In this document: in pieces, positions 16,995 to 26,200 of the stretch | Position numbering within the stretch: position 1 is the stretch's first letter | How the letters are laid out: every line of letters starts with the position of its first letter | NCBI GenBank assembly: GCA_902781455.1 | Contig: CACZJF010000002.1 | Location: 62,001 to 126,000 of the forward strand | Direction of reading: 5' to 3' | Source: an uncultured Lachnospiraceae bacterium | GTDB taxonomy: Bacteria > Bacillota > Clostridia > Lachnospirales > Lachnospiraceae | DNA length: 64,000 nucleotides | The notes under the pieces: generated by a model | The model's database searches: none | Seen by the model: only the letters and a program-made list of their open reading frames with translations | Told to the model about the DNA's origin: nothing | Program-made: the position numbers and the translations under genes

Positions 16995-17768
16995 ATGAGA
17001 TACGGAAGACTTCAGAAAAGCATGATAGCAGTGGTATGTGCGTGTCTGGCCATGCTGTTGGTCTCTGTCCGGAGCATGGCATACAAGAGCGGTTCGGGGA
17101 CGTCAGCAGATCCTTATATATCAGAGATTGCCTCGGACGGGGAATGCGATCTGGGGGCAAGCCCTGACGCGGGTACCCGCCAAAACTATCCCAACGCAGT
17201 ATTTACCTATGCCTGGGGAAGATATGATAAGACAACGCAGAAACCGGACGAGGACAGTGAGTTGATCCAGTCAGAGACAGGGAGTTCCTGCATCGTCAAA
17301 AATCTGACCAATGCCAATATCGTCTATTTCTGCCGGATTTACGCAGACGGAGACTTGCTCGGCACCATTTTCTTCGGGTTTGAGCTGCGTCCGGCCAAAG
17401 CAGACACGTCTAAAGACAGCCAGGCTGAAAAACCGTCAGGCTCATCGGACAAACTCCCCAAAACAGCGGCCAAAGTATCCGGAACCATCACGACAAAGGC
17501 AGCTAAGAGCAAGGTTACGATCTCCTGGAAGAAGGTCAAAGATACCAAAAAGACGAAGAAAACGCTTGGAAAGATCAGGTATGTCCAAGTGCAGTGCGCC
17601 TCCGACATGAAGTTTGCGAAGGCAGTCATTTCAAAGAAAGTCAAAAAGAGTAAGACAAAAGCCGTCTTCAGCCTGACACGGAAGAAAACCTGGTACTTCC
17701 GCATACGATATATCGGAACGAAAGGAGTCTCCCGCTGGAGCAAGGTTGGCAAAATCAAGGTAAAGTAA
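16995..17768 (+). CDS. Secreted protein with a C-terminal Fn3-like module
   Basis: A 257-residue exported protein. A signal peptide covers about residues 8-29, ending near MAY. A middle domain (about 30-140) begins GSGTSADPYIS, a pattern seen before immunoglobulin-like folds in clostridial surface proteins. A Lys/Ser/Thr-rich linker follows, then a very basic Fn3-like module (about 160-257) ending RYIGTKGVSRWSKVGKIKVK. That tail type is common in Lachnospiraceae cell-surface proteins. No catalytic residues are recognisable. Adhesion or wall association is a guess from the basic charge. It ends just before a strong terminator. Confidence 0.7.
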   Translation: MRYGRLQKSMIAVVCACLAMLLVSVRSMAYKSGSGTSADPYISEIASDGECDLGASPDAGTRQNYPNAVFTYAWGRYDKTTQKPDEDSELIQSETGSSCIVKNLTNANIVYFCRIYADGDLLGTIFFGFELRPAKADTSKDSQAEKPSGSSDKLPKTAAKVSGTITTKAAKSKVTISWKKVKDTKKTKKTLGKIRYVQVQCASDMKFAKAVISKKVKKSKTKAVFSLTRKKTWYFRIRYIGTKGVSRWSKVGKIKVK

Positions 17769-17801
17769 CAGGGTTTCCCGGTATCAGCATGCAATTGCAG
17801 G

Positions 17802-17836
17802 AGTAAGGAACGCAGCCGGCGTTCCTTACTTTTTTT
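17802..17836 (+). terminator. Strong intrinsic terminator
   Basis: AGTAAGGAACGC (17802-17813) pairs perfectly over 12 bp with 17819-17830 around AGCCG, followed by a run of seven T. It separates the secreted-protein gene from the ior operon. Confidence 0.92.
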
Positions 17837-17876
17837 CGATCATATTGCATTTGCCCATAAAAATTTCTGCAGTTTG

Positions 17877-17885
17877 TGTTAGAAT
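17877..17885 (+). promoter_or_regulatory. Extended -10 promoter for the ior operon
   Basis: TGTTAGAAT reads as TGn plus TAGAAT, an extended -10 element, 46 bp before the iorA ATG. There is no convincing -35 box at 17 bp. The AT-rich stretch just upstream (about 17836-17870) supports a promoter here. Confidence 0.5.
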
Positions 17886-17930
17886 AAGTCTCAGTTGTTC
17901 TGACAATAAGTGAGAGAGGTGATGAGAACG

Positions 17931-19667
17931 ATGAAACAGTTGATGCTGGGCAACAAAGCGGTTGCCCGGGGGCTCTATGAAGCAGGCTGCTGTTTTGCCT
18001 CCAGCTATCCCGGTACGCCGAGTACCGAGATTACCGAGGAACTGGCAAAGTATGATGAGGTGTACTGTGAGTGGGCTCCGAATGAGAAGGTGGCGATGGA
18101 GGCTGCGTTCGGCGCGTCCCTGCAGGGCCGCCGTTCCTTCTGCGCGATGAAGCATGTCGGACTCAATGTCGCGGCGGATCCGCTCTATACGATGTCCTAC
18201 ACCGGCATCAATGCCGGTCTCGTGATCGTGGTCGCGGACGATGCCGGGATGCATTCGTCGCAGAACGAGCAGGACTCCCGTCATCATGCGATCGCGGCGA
18301 AGCTGCCGATGCTGGAGCCTTCCGACTCGCAGGAGGCACTGGAGTTCACAAAGCTGGCTTTTGAGATTTCGGAGAAGTTTGATACCCCCGTTCTTCTGAA
18401 GATGTGCACGCGGGTCGCGCACTCGCAGTCTGTCGTGGAAGAAGGAGAGCGCAGCGTTCCGAAGAAGGCTTATGAGAAAAACATCGCGAAGTATGTCATG
18501 ATGCCCGGCAATGCGAAGAAGCGTCATCCTGTCGTCGAAGAGCGGACCCGTCTTCTGAAGGAATACGCCGAAAACAGCCCCGTCAACCGGATCGAGCCGG
18601 GTGGGACCTCTCTCGGAATCATTACTTCCTCTACGTCTTACCAGTATGTGACAGAGGCATTCGGTGATTCGGTTTCGATCCTGAAGATCGGCATGGCAAA
18701 CCCGCTTCCGGATCAGCTGATCCTGGACTTTGCGAAGCAGGTAGACAAGCTTGCGGTTGTGGAGGAACTTGATCCCATCATGGAGAACCACTGCAGGGCC
18801 CTTGGCCTCAAGGTGCAGGGAAAGGAGATCCTTCCTGTCTGCGGCGAGTTCTCGCAGAACCTGATCGCGAAGGCATTCGGAAAGCCGGTGCCGGAGGGAC
18901 TTCACCTGGAAGAGACCCTGCCCATGCGGCCGCCGGTGATGTGTCCCGGATGTCCCCACAGAGGCCTCTTCTATACGCTCAAGAAGATCGGCTGCACGGT
19001 GCTGGGCGATATCGGATGCTACACCCTCGGCGCTGTCGCGCCGCTCGGATCGATGGAGCTGTGCCTGTGCATGGGCGCGTCTGTGTCATCGATCCACGGA
19101 TTCAATAAGATGGGCGGAGCAGAATCGGAACACAATACCGTATGTGTGATCGGGGATTCGACGTTCATGCATTCCGGTATGACCGGGCTTGCCAACATCG
19201 CCTATAACCAGAGCAATTCCACGGTGATCATTCTGGACAATTCCATCACGGGCATGACCGGACACCAGCAGAACCCGACCACGGGATACAACATCAAGGG
19301 AGATCCGGCCGGGAAGATTGATCTGGAAGCGCTGTGCCGGGCGATGGGATTCAACCGGGTAGAGGTCATTGATCCATATGACCTGGCATCGTGCGAGAAG
19401 GTGATCCGCCAGGAGCTGGAAGCGGACGAAGCGTCTGTCATTATCTCCAGGCGTCCCTGCGCGCTTCTGAAGTATGTGAAGAAGAAGGCGGCTCTGAGAG
19501 TCAATCCTGACACATGCAAGGGCTGCAAAGCCTGTATGCGGATCGGCTGTCCGGCGATTTCCATCCGAAATCAGAAGGCAGTGGTGGACGCAACGCTGTG
19601 CATCGGCTGCGGCGTCTGCACCCAGATGTGCAGGTTCGGCGCGCTGGAAGGAAAGGAGGAGACGTGA
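17931..19667 (+). CDS. iorA: Indolepyruvate:ferredoxin oxidoreductase, alpha subunit
   Basis: A 578-residue TPP- and Fe-S-containing subunit. With IorB it oxidatively decarboxylates indolepyruvate and other aryl-pyruvates to acyl-CoA and CO2, reducing ferredoxin. ATG 17931 is chosen because the site GAGAGGTGAT sits 7 bases before it; an in-frame GTG and an ATG lie within that site. The N-terminus (SSYPGTPSTEI) is the pyrimidine-binding domain and GDIGCYTLG ... GDSTFMHSGMTGL the TPP/Mg domain. The C-terminal ferredoxin part carries CKGCKACMRIGC and CIGCGVCTQMC, ligands for two 4Fe-4S clusters. It overlaps iorB by three bases. Reduced ferredoxin could feed the Rnf complex encoded later in the window. 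Confidence 0.95.
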   Translation: MKQLMLGNKAVARGLYEAGCCFASSYPGTPSTEITEELAKYDEVYCEWAPNEKVAMEAAFGASLQGRRSFCAMKHVGLNVAADPLYTMSYTGINAGLVIVVADDAGMHSSQNEQDSRHHAIAAKLPMLEPSDSQEALEFTKLAFEISEKFDTPVLLKMCTRVAHSQSVVEEGERSVPKKAYEKNIAKYVMMPGNAKKRHPVVEERTRLLKEYAENSPVNRIEPGGTSLGIITSSTSYQYVTEAFGDSVSILKIGMANPLPDQLILDFAKQVDKLAVVEELDPIMENHCRALGLKVQGKEILPVCGEFSQNLIAKAFGKPVPEGLHLEETLPMRPPVMCPGCPHRGLFYTLKKIGCTVLGDIGCYTLGAVAPLGSMELCLCMGASVSSIHGFNKMGGAESEHNTVCVIGDSTFMHSGMTGLANIAYNQSNSTVIILDNSITGMTGHQQNPTTGYNIKGDPAGKIDLEALCRAMGFNRVEVIDPYDLASCEKVIRQELEADEASVIISRRPCALLKYVKKKAALRVNPDTCKGCKACMRIGCPAISIRNQKAVVDATLCIGCGVCTQMCRFGALEGKEET

Positions 19668-20254
19668 TGGAGACGAAGAATATTATGATCGTCGGCGTCG
19701 GCGGCCAGGGATCGCTTTTGGCCAGCAAGCTTCTGGGCCATCTTCTCCTGACACAGGGATATGATGTGAAGGTGAGTGAGGTGCACGGAATGTCCCAGAG
19801 AGGCGGCAGTGTCGTGACCTATGTCCGCTGGGGAGACCGTGTCGCTTCCCCGGTGATCGATGAAGGCCAGGCAGACTTTATCGTATCCTTTGAGGTACTT
19901 GAGAGCGCCAGATGGCTGCCGTACCTGAAGAAGGACGGACAGATTGTCACCAATACGCAGCAGATCGATCCGATGCCGGTTGTGACCGGAGCAGCAGCGT
20001 ATCCGGAAGACCTGATCCAGAAGATGAGAGCAGCCGGCGCAAAGGTGGATGCCATGGACTGTGTGTCCCTGGCTGCGAAGGCCGGCTCCGTCAAGGCAGT
20101 CAACCTGGTGCTTCTCGGCAGGCTCTCCCACTATTTTGATTTTCCGGAAGATGTCTGGCAGAAGGCAATTGAAGCATGTGTACCGGAGAAGTTCCTTGAG
20201 ATGAACCAGCGTGCGTTCGCGCTTGGACGCAGCGAGGAAAGCGCCGGTTCGTAA
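19667..20254 (+). CDS. iorB: Indolepyruvate:ferredoxin oxidoreductase, beta subunit
   Basis: A 195-residue gamma-domain-type subunit that completes the IorAB enzyme. It opens with GVGGQGSLLASKLLG, the 2-oxoacid oxidoreductase gamma signature, and VSEVHGMSQRGGSVV, which contacts the TPP subunit. ATG 19667 shares bases with the iorA TGA and GGAGGAG precedes it, so translation is coupled. The length is normal. The TPP and Fe-S motifs are all in IorA, as usual for this family. Confidence 0.94.
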   Translation: METKNIMIVGVGGQGSLLASKLLGHLLLTQGYDVKVSEVHGMSQRGGSVVTYVRWGDRVASPVIDEGQADFIVSFEVLESARWLPYLKKDGQIVTNTQQIDPMPVVTGAAAYPEDLIQKMRAAGAKVDAMDCVSLAAKAGSVKAVNLVLLGRLSHYFDFPEDVWQKAIEACVPEKFLEMNQRAFALGRSEESAGS

Positions 20255-20265
20255 GGAAAGACATG

Positions 20266-20294
20266 ACTGCCGGCAGATACGAATCACCGGCAGT
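20266..20294 (+). other. Intercistronic hairpin between iorB and the acyl-CoA ligase
   Basis: ACTGCCGG (20266-20273) pairs with CCGGCAGT (20287-20294) around a 13-base loop. No T-run follows. It lies just after the iorB stop and may stabilise the upstream message or adjust expression of the two halves of the operon. Confidence 0.45.
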
Positions 20295-20367
20295 GTTCCG
20301 GCCTGGACGGGCTGGGATGAAGAAACATCACAAGATTCCGGAGACGGAATGCAGGAAAGGAAACAGA

Positions 20368-21669
20368 ATGGAGAGGTATTATCAGAAAGACATCGAATGC
20401 GCATCCCCGGAAGAGATGCGCGCCATACAGAGTGAAAAGCTTCAAAAGCAGGTAAAGCATGTGTGGGAGAATGTCCCGTACTACAGGAAAAAGATGGAAG
20501 AAAAGGGCGTCACGCCGGACGACATCCGGTCAATTGATGACCTGCATAAGCTTCCATTTCTGTCAAAAGCGGACCTGCGTGAGGCGTATCCGTACGGCCT
20601 TCTGGGCAAGCCGCTGAAGGAATGCGTCCGGATCCATTCAACCTCCGGAACGACAGGAAAGCGTGTCGTTGCCTTCTATACGCAGCATGACGTCGACCTG
20701 TGGGAGGAGTGCTGCGCGCGCGCAATCACAGCTGCAGGCGGCACCGATGAGGATGTCTGCCAGGTGTCCTATGGCTACGGACTTTTTACAGGCGGACCGG
20801 GCCTGCACGGTGGATCGCACAAGGTCGGCTGCCTTACGGTTCCGACTTCCTCCGGCAACACAGACCGGCAGATCATGTTCATCAAAGATCTGAAGACAAC
20901 CATTCTCTGCTGCACGCCTTCCTACGCGGCATATCTGGGAGAGCGAATGAAGGAAATGGGCCTGGGACCGGACGATATCCCGCTGAAGGCCGGCATCTTC
21001 GGCGCGGAAGCGTGGTCGGAAGAGATGCGGCAGGACATCCAGAAGACTATGGGGATCAAGGCATATGACATCTACGGACTGACCGAGCTCTCCGGGCCCG
21101 GTGTGTCATTTGAGTGCTCTGAGCAGACCGGCATGCATGTCAATGAGGATCATTTTATCCCGGAAATCATCGACCCGGATACGGAAGAGGTTCTTCCGGT
21201 CGGCAGCGAGGGAGAGCTCGTCTTCACCGCGCTGGACAAGGAAGCATTTCCGATGATCCGCTACAGGACCCGCGATATCTGCTCCCTCTCCAGGGAGAAG
21301 TGCTCCTGCGGCCGCACGCTGATCAAGATGGCGAAGCCGAGAGGCCGTTCGGACGATATGCTGATCATCCGCGGCGTCAACGTCTTCCCGTCCCAGATCG
21401 AGACCGTCCTGCTCAACCAGGGCTACGCGGCAAACTATCAGATTATCGTGGGCCGCGTCAACAACACGGATACACTGGATGTCCATGTCGAGATGACCCC
21501 CGAGATGTTCACGGATAATCTCGGTGAGATCGACAGAAGACAGAGAGAACTGATCGACGGCCTGAAGTCCATGCTGGGCATCAAGGCAAAGGTTACCCTG
21601 GTGGCGCCCAAGTCCATCACAAGGTCAGAAGGCAAGGCAGTCAGGGTAATCGACAACCGGAAGATATAA
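20368..21669 (+). CDS. Phenylacetate-CoA ligase family enzyme
   Basis: A 433-residue adenylate-forming acyl-CoA ligase of the PaaK type. ATG 20368 has AGGAAAGG at the right distance; the frame runs further upstream without a ribosome-binding site. The AMP-binding P-loop is STSGTTGKR near residues 91-99, the adenine motif is DIYGLTELSGPG, and the hinge region reads RTRDICSL, followed by RGVNVFPSQIE. These enzymes run CoA + ATP + arylacetate to arylacetyl-CoA, or in reverse can make ATP from arylacetyl-CoA. Directly behind IorAB, energy conservation from aromatic amino-acid fermentation is a reasonable inference. Substrate choice among phenyl-, indole- and hydroxyphenylacetate is not decided. 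Confidence 0.9.
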   Translation: MERYYQKDIECASPEEMRAIQSEKLQKQVKHVWENVPYYRKKMEEKGVTPDDIRSIDDLHKLPFLSKADLREAYPYGLLGKPLKECVRIHSTSGTTGKRVVAFYTQHDVDLWEECCARAITAAGGTDEDVCQVSYGYGLFTGGPGLHGGSHKVGCLTVPTSSGNTDRQIMFIKDLKTTILCCTPSYAAYLGERMKEMGLGPDDIPLKAGIFGAEAWSEEMRQDIQKTMGIKAYDIYGLTELSGPGVSFECSEQTGMHVNEDHFIPEIIDPDTEEVLPVGSEGELVFTALDKEAFPMIRYRTRDICSLSREKCSCGRTLIKMAKPRGRSDDMLIIRGVNVFPSQIETVLLNQGYAANYQIIVGRVNNTDTLDVHVEMTPEMFTDNLGEIDRRQRELIDGLKSMLGIKAKVTLVAPKSITRSEGKAVRVIDNRKI

Positions 21670-21682
21670 GGAGGTGCTGTTT

Positions 21683-22108
21683 ATGGCAATCAAGCAGATA
21701 TCCGTATTTCTGGAGAACAGACCCGGCATGCTGGACGCGATGACGAAGGTTCTTGCGGACGCGGGAATCACGCTCCGTGCGCTGTCCCTTGCCGAGACCA
21801 AGGACTTCGGAATTGTCCGCATGATCGTGGATGATGTGTATGAAACCGCGACTGTCCTGAAGGATCACGATTACATCTCGAGCAGGACGCCTGTCGTGGC
21901 GGTTCAGATCCCGGATGTCGTGGGAGGCCTTCACAAGGTGCTTACCGCGCTCACTGCCGCGAATGTTAACCTTGAGTATATGTATTCCACCCTCGCCGGA
22001 AGCGGGAGCGGAAATGCCTATATGATTCTCCGTGTCGAGGATACGAAGAAAGCAGAGGAAGCCCTTCGCGCGGCCGGCTTTACGCTGGTCGAGGAATTCC
22101 CCGAATGA
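21683..22108 (+). CDS. Tandem ACT-domain regulatory protein
   Basis: A 141-residue protein made of two ACT folds: residues 1-65 open with ISVFLENRPGMLD and residues 70-140 include PDVVGGLHKVLTALTAANVNLEYMYS. AAGGAGGTG lies 7 bases before ATG 21683. ACT modules bind amino acids. The same gene order (ior genes, ligase, ACT protein) recurs in amino-acid-fermenting Firmicutes and archaea, so it probably senses an aromatic or branched amino acid for this pathway (inference). It is the last gene before a bidirectional terminator. Confidence 0.85.
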   Translation: MAIKQISVFLENRPGMLDAMTKVLADAGITLRALSLAETKDFGIVRMIVDDVYETATVLKDHDYISSRTPVVAVQIPDVVGGLHKVLTALTAANVNLEYMYSTLAGSGSGNAYMILRVEDTKKAEEALRAAGFTLVEEFPE

Positions 22109-22125
22109 TTATGTGAGAAGATCAG

Positions 22126-22172
22126 AACGGATACAGCCCGGGACAGAAGAAGCCCCGGGCTGTATCCGTTTC
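22126..22172 (+). terminator. Bidirectional terminator between convergent operons
   Basis: AACGGATACAGCCCGGG (22126-22142) pairs perfectly over 17 bp with 22154-22170 around an 11-base loop. T-runs are short on both sides. It lies between the plus-strand ACT gene and the minus-strand dehydrogenase that end facing each other. Confidence 0.78.
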
Positions 22173-22245
22173 AACCGTTATATTCGTTTTTATATGCATT
22201 TTCACTGTTTTGCTATCGGCCTGTCTATACCCGGCAGCGCAGCGC

Positions 22246-23253
22246 TCACACAGTAGGGTGCGCGACCTGATACATCGCTTTGTCCAGCGCGCGGTAGCTT
22301 TCTTTCAGACGGTAATAGAGTTCATCCGGCAGGGGCTCTTTCTCCCATTTTGTTCCGGACGGCGTCATCTGATTGCGCGCGCCGAAGAACACACCGTTCA
22401 GACAGCGTGCGCTGTCGTTCCAGTTTCCCTTGATGACCTCCGGAATGGTAAGGCCGACAGAGGAAACACCAGGCGCGATGTAGGGTTTGTAGCCGAGCGC
22501 CCGGATGGAGATGTTTGCGCCGACCGTGAGGTTGGTCAGCTTCTCTGTGGCACGGTCATCGTAGTGCTGCGGCAGGATGCTGTTGACTGCGACCAGCCCG
22601 TTCCCATGGGGTCCATAGACCCGTCCGCTCTCGTTGAAGTAGGAAAACCGCGGATCGTTCGGCGCGCGCTTTCCCGCATAGTATGCCGCTCTTGCGAACA
22701 TGACGCCGAGGCCGAAGCCCTGAACCTGTCCCGGATTCAGGAAGCGGGCGACTTCCCGGCAAAGAAGATCCAGAGGATCCGACACCACGCCGAAGAGTCC
22801 CTTGTAGTCTGCCCTGGAGGCCTGTCTGGCATATTCACGGATGATCCGGACATTCTTCTCGAACTGGGCCATCCGCACGTCTCCCTTTGCTTCCTCTCCG
22901 ACTGCCGGAACGAAAGCAGTGGCGCAGAACAGGAAGATATCACAGTCAAACAGCTGCTCCGGCTCAGGCGTCACGATCCGGGGGGACGGAGCCTTTCCAA
23001 GTGGAGCAAGGATCTGCGACAGTTCGATCTCCATGCGGGAAACCAGATGCTGGTTTGTATCGTAGATGCCGATCTGTGAGACCGTGTCCGCACCGGCCAC
23101 CCGCAGCGCGATGGCAGCGTTCTGTCCTACATCGCCGAGTCCTGTGATATGGACTCTTTTTTTATCCTCCGGACCAGCCATCAGCCACGGGCAGGAGTCC
23201 AGATGTTCCTTCGTAAACGGATACTCTGAGCAAAGATCTGTAATCTTATGCAT
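22246..23253 (-). CDS. Lactate/malate dehydrogenase-like NAD-binding protein
   Basis: A 335-residue protein with the LDH/MDH fold. The Rossmann glycine motif is GLGDVGQNAAIAL near residues 37-49, an acidic residue ends strand 2 in IGIYDTNQ, and the probable catalytic histidine is in YGPHGNGLVAVNS, which parallels GEHGDS of LDH. Substrate-loop residues differ from classical enzymes (ATAFVPAVGEE in place of the usual VPRKPG), so lactate and malate are both uncertain. GAGGAAAGGA precedes the ATG at 23253. The gene follows the giant NadD-like protein after 34 bp on the same strand and probably shares its transcript. It may use or sense the NAD pool, but that is speculation. Confidence 0.72.
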   Translation of the reverse strand: MHKITDLCSEYPFTKEHLDSCPWLMAGPEDKKRVHITGLGDVGQNAAIALRVAGADTVSQIGIYDTNQHLVSRMEIELSQILAPLGKAPSPRIVTPEPEQLFDCDIFLFCATAFVPAVGEEAKGDVRMAQFEKNVRIIREYARQASRADYKGLFGVVSDPLDLLCREVARFLNPGQVQGFGLGVMFARAAYYAGKRAPNDPRFSYFNESGRVYGPHGNGLVAVNSILPQHYDDRATEKLTNLTVGANISIRALGYKPYIAPGVSSVGLTIPEVIKGNWNDSARCLNGVFFGARNQMTPSGTKWEKEPLPDELYYRLKESYRALDKAMYQVAHPTV

Positions 23254-23270
23254 ATGCTTTTCCTTTCCTC

Positions 23271-23285
23271 AACGCCGCCGGCGTT
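23271..23285 (-). other. Short hairpin between the giant gene and the dehydrogenase
   Basis: AACGCC and GGCGTT flank GCC. It begins right after the stop codon of the upstream minus-strand gene and just before the ribosome-binding site of the dehydrogenase. It has no T-run and more likely modulates coupling than terminates. Confidence 0.4.
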
Positions 23286-23287
23286 GT

Positions 23288-26200
23288 TTACAGCCTGAAC
23301 TGTCCATCCAGCAGGTGTTTCAGTCTTCTGAGCTTCTGCATCTCCCGCTCCAGCAGGATGGAAGGAGACTCCTGTATGACTGAGGTATCCAGGATACAGG
23401 TGTCCGGGTGCCGCGGCTCTGCCAGCACCTCTCCGATGCGGGACATGGTCAGCTTGCGGTGGAACTGCTTCTGGTAAAGCTTCTCCAGCACCAGGAAGAT
23501 GTCCCTGGCATTCTCCAGGCAGATTCCCGACATGCGGTAGAAGGCCTCCATGGAAGCTCCCTTCATGAAGGAGGGGAACTGGTAGGGCAGGATCGAGTTG
23601 ACGGAGGGCAGGGAAGGAGAGGAGCGGATCTGCTCCTTCACACGGATGCCGTCACCGCCGATAAACGGATACAGATCCGACTCAATCAGCCACGAGCGCA
23701 TATTCGGTACAAAGTAGACAGACTGAATCGGCTCATGCGACAGTTTTGCCAGGTCATCTCCCCGGCCGGAGCGCACACCGACGATCAGCTCGTCCAGGAC
23801 AGCACCTTCTTTTTTCATGACCTCCCGGACCGCGTTGAGCCGGTAGCCCTTGTGATACAGATCGTCCACCAGGATCACAGGGCGCATGAAGGACTTGATG
23901 GTGCGGATCTGAATGTCCAGCGGAGCATACTGCGGAAACTCCCGGATCTCAAACCGCTCCATATCGATATCATAGAGCTTTTCCGTATTCAGATCCTTGG
24001 TGACACATTCGGGGACCAGGACGCCCTTCAGGATCTTCCCGTAAGGGACACACATCTTGCTGCCCAGCCGCTTTGCCGTGTACTGGACTTCCGGGACCGG
24101 ATTGCAGCCGACGATCATCTCAATCAGCCGGTGATTCATGATTTCTGAATCAAAGCACAGAACCAGCTGTCCGGGGAAGAGCCCCGCCACTTCCTTCCTG
24201 AGCCGCTGGTTGCACTTCCACAGAACCTGGCGGATCTTCGGATCGTCCAGGAACGGGTCCTTGACAAAGGACGGCGTGTCAAAAAACAGAACGAGCGGGT
24301 GCCGCATGTCGACGATATAACAGTCCGGAATGACCGGGTGCGGCAGGAAGCCAACCAGAAGCAGCGGCTTCTCCCAGGCCTTGCCGTGGAAGCAGACTGC
24401 GTAGGAGAATCCTTCCTCCTGGCAGTGCTCCAGCGTCTCAGTCAGCGCAGTGAACCGGTCATCGCAGGTCGCGTCAGACTCGCCGAAGATCCTTTCGATC
24501 ACGCATGTCCGGCCGCTCAGACGGTCCCTCAGGTCCGCCGCGAAATCAATGTCGCCGCTGGAATGCAGCAGTTCACCCGCGCTTAATTCGTGATAGAAAA
24601 CCGCTCCGCAGATATTGTTCAGGTTGTTCTCGTCCCGCAGGACAACCGCGCCGGATCCGGAAGCAGGTTCCCCCTGGGCGTAATATACAGGCAGCTCTTC
24701 CTCGGACAGGCCGAAGGTCTCCTGGAGCTCCTGGAGCAGCGGCAGGTCCGTCCGGTCCACAAGGATGGTGTTGACCGGCCTGGTCCTGGCGGCGCGCTTG
24801 TAGATGGGCGCCATCGTATAGAGCCCCAGCTCATAGATATAATTCTGCACAACACTCTCCACCAGATCGGCGATGTCCTTGTTGTCGGAGACATTGCGGC
24901 GGATCCGGGTGGAGCTCATGTTCTCAAAATACGCAGGAAGCTTCAGCCACAGAATCTCTGACTGCAGCCTGGAAAATGCGCCTTCCGTTCCCTGTGTCAG
25001 TGTCCCGGCTCCTTCCGTGTTGCGCGCGAAGATAATATGCGGAAATGTATGCACGGAATCCGGCTCACTTTCCTTGCGGTAGGCGGACGCATGTTCCACG
25101 ACATCGCTGCCGGCGACGATGTAGACTTCTTCTTCCGGGAAGCATTGCTTCAGCCGTCTCAGGTCATCCGGACAGGCGATGTTCACGGGAATCTCGACCG
25201 GAAACAGGAACACATTGTTCAGGTCGGCGACCGACATCACCATGATTTTTCTCCGGATCCGGTAAGGCTGCGTGCTCTTGGACCAGGAGAATTCATCGAC
25301 GGCAAGAAACACATGGAAGCCCATGGACGCGATCTCCCTGACGATGGCCTTATGGCCCAGGGAGAAGGGGTCAAAGGTTCCCGGGAAGAACGCGATCTTT
25401 TTGCGTTTCTCAAAAACGATGGACCGGTGATCCAGCAGATAGTCCGAGATGAACCGGTATATGTGATTGAGGGAGGCCGCGTTGTAATACCACAGCATGT
25501 TTTCCTGATCCCACAGAATGAAGGTGAGAATCTTCCTGGCCATCGACGTGAAGTATTCCTTCTTCTGCTCCAGGGTCAGACGCCTGCTCCCGAAGATTCC
25601 CTCCCCGAGGAAGTAGAATGCTTCCCGGGCGACCTCTTCGTTGAAATGCACCGTACCGGAGAACAGCATTCCTTCCAGGGTATGCCTTTCATCGGTCAGG
25701 ACGCCGGTCATGGGAAGATGCTGCAGGATGACGCTGACGGTTTCCAGCGTCAGGATCGGGACAGAGGCGGAAGGGCTTCCGTACAGCTCATGGAATTGAT
25801 CCAGGAGCGCAAGCCTCTCATCGGGCGTCATGATGACATAGATCCGTCCCATGAACTGTGGGATGTACTTCGCCACGGAATACTGTCCCATGGCAAGGGC
25901 GCGCACCAGCTCCAGAACGATTTCGTAACGCTGCGCCTCTGACAGACGCGGCATGATCTCGACAAGGTTTTCCCCTGCCTGCAGCTTGTTGGTGACACGC
26001 GAACTGAACTGCAGCAGGTTCAGCAGGTGCGAGGCATACTGGTATACCTTCAGAAGATCCGGCTCCAGGAGCATTTCCTGCTGGAGAATCTCCAGGTTGA
26101 CCAGCTTGAAGACCCACGGAATCTCAGACCGCTGATTCTCGATATAGAGAAGCTTGGCGTCATACTCCAGCCGCGGATCCTCCCCGAAGACGAGATGCCG

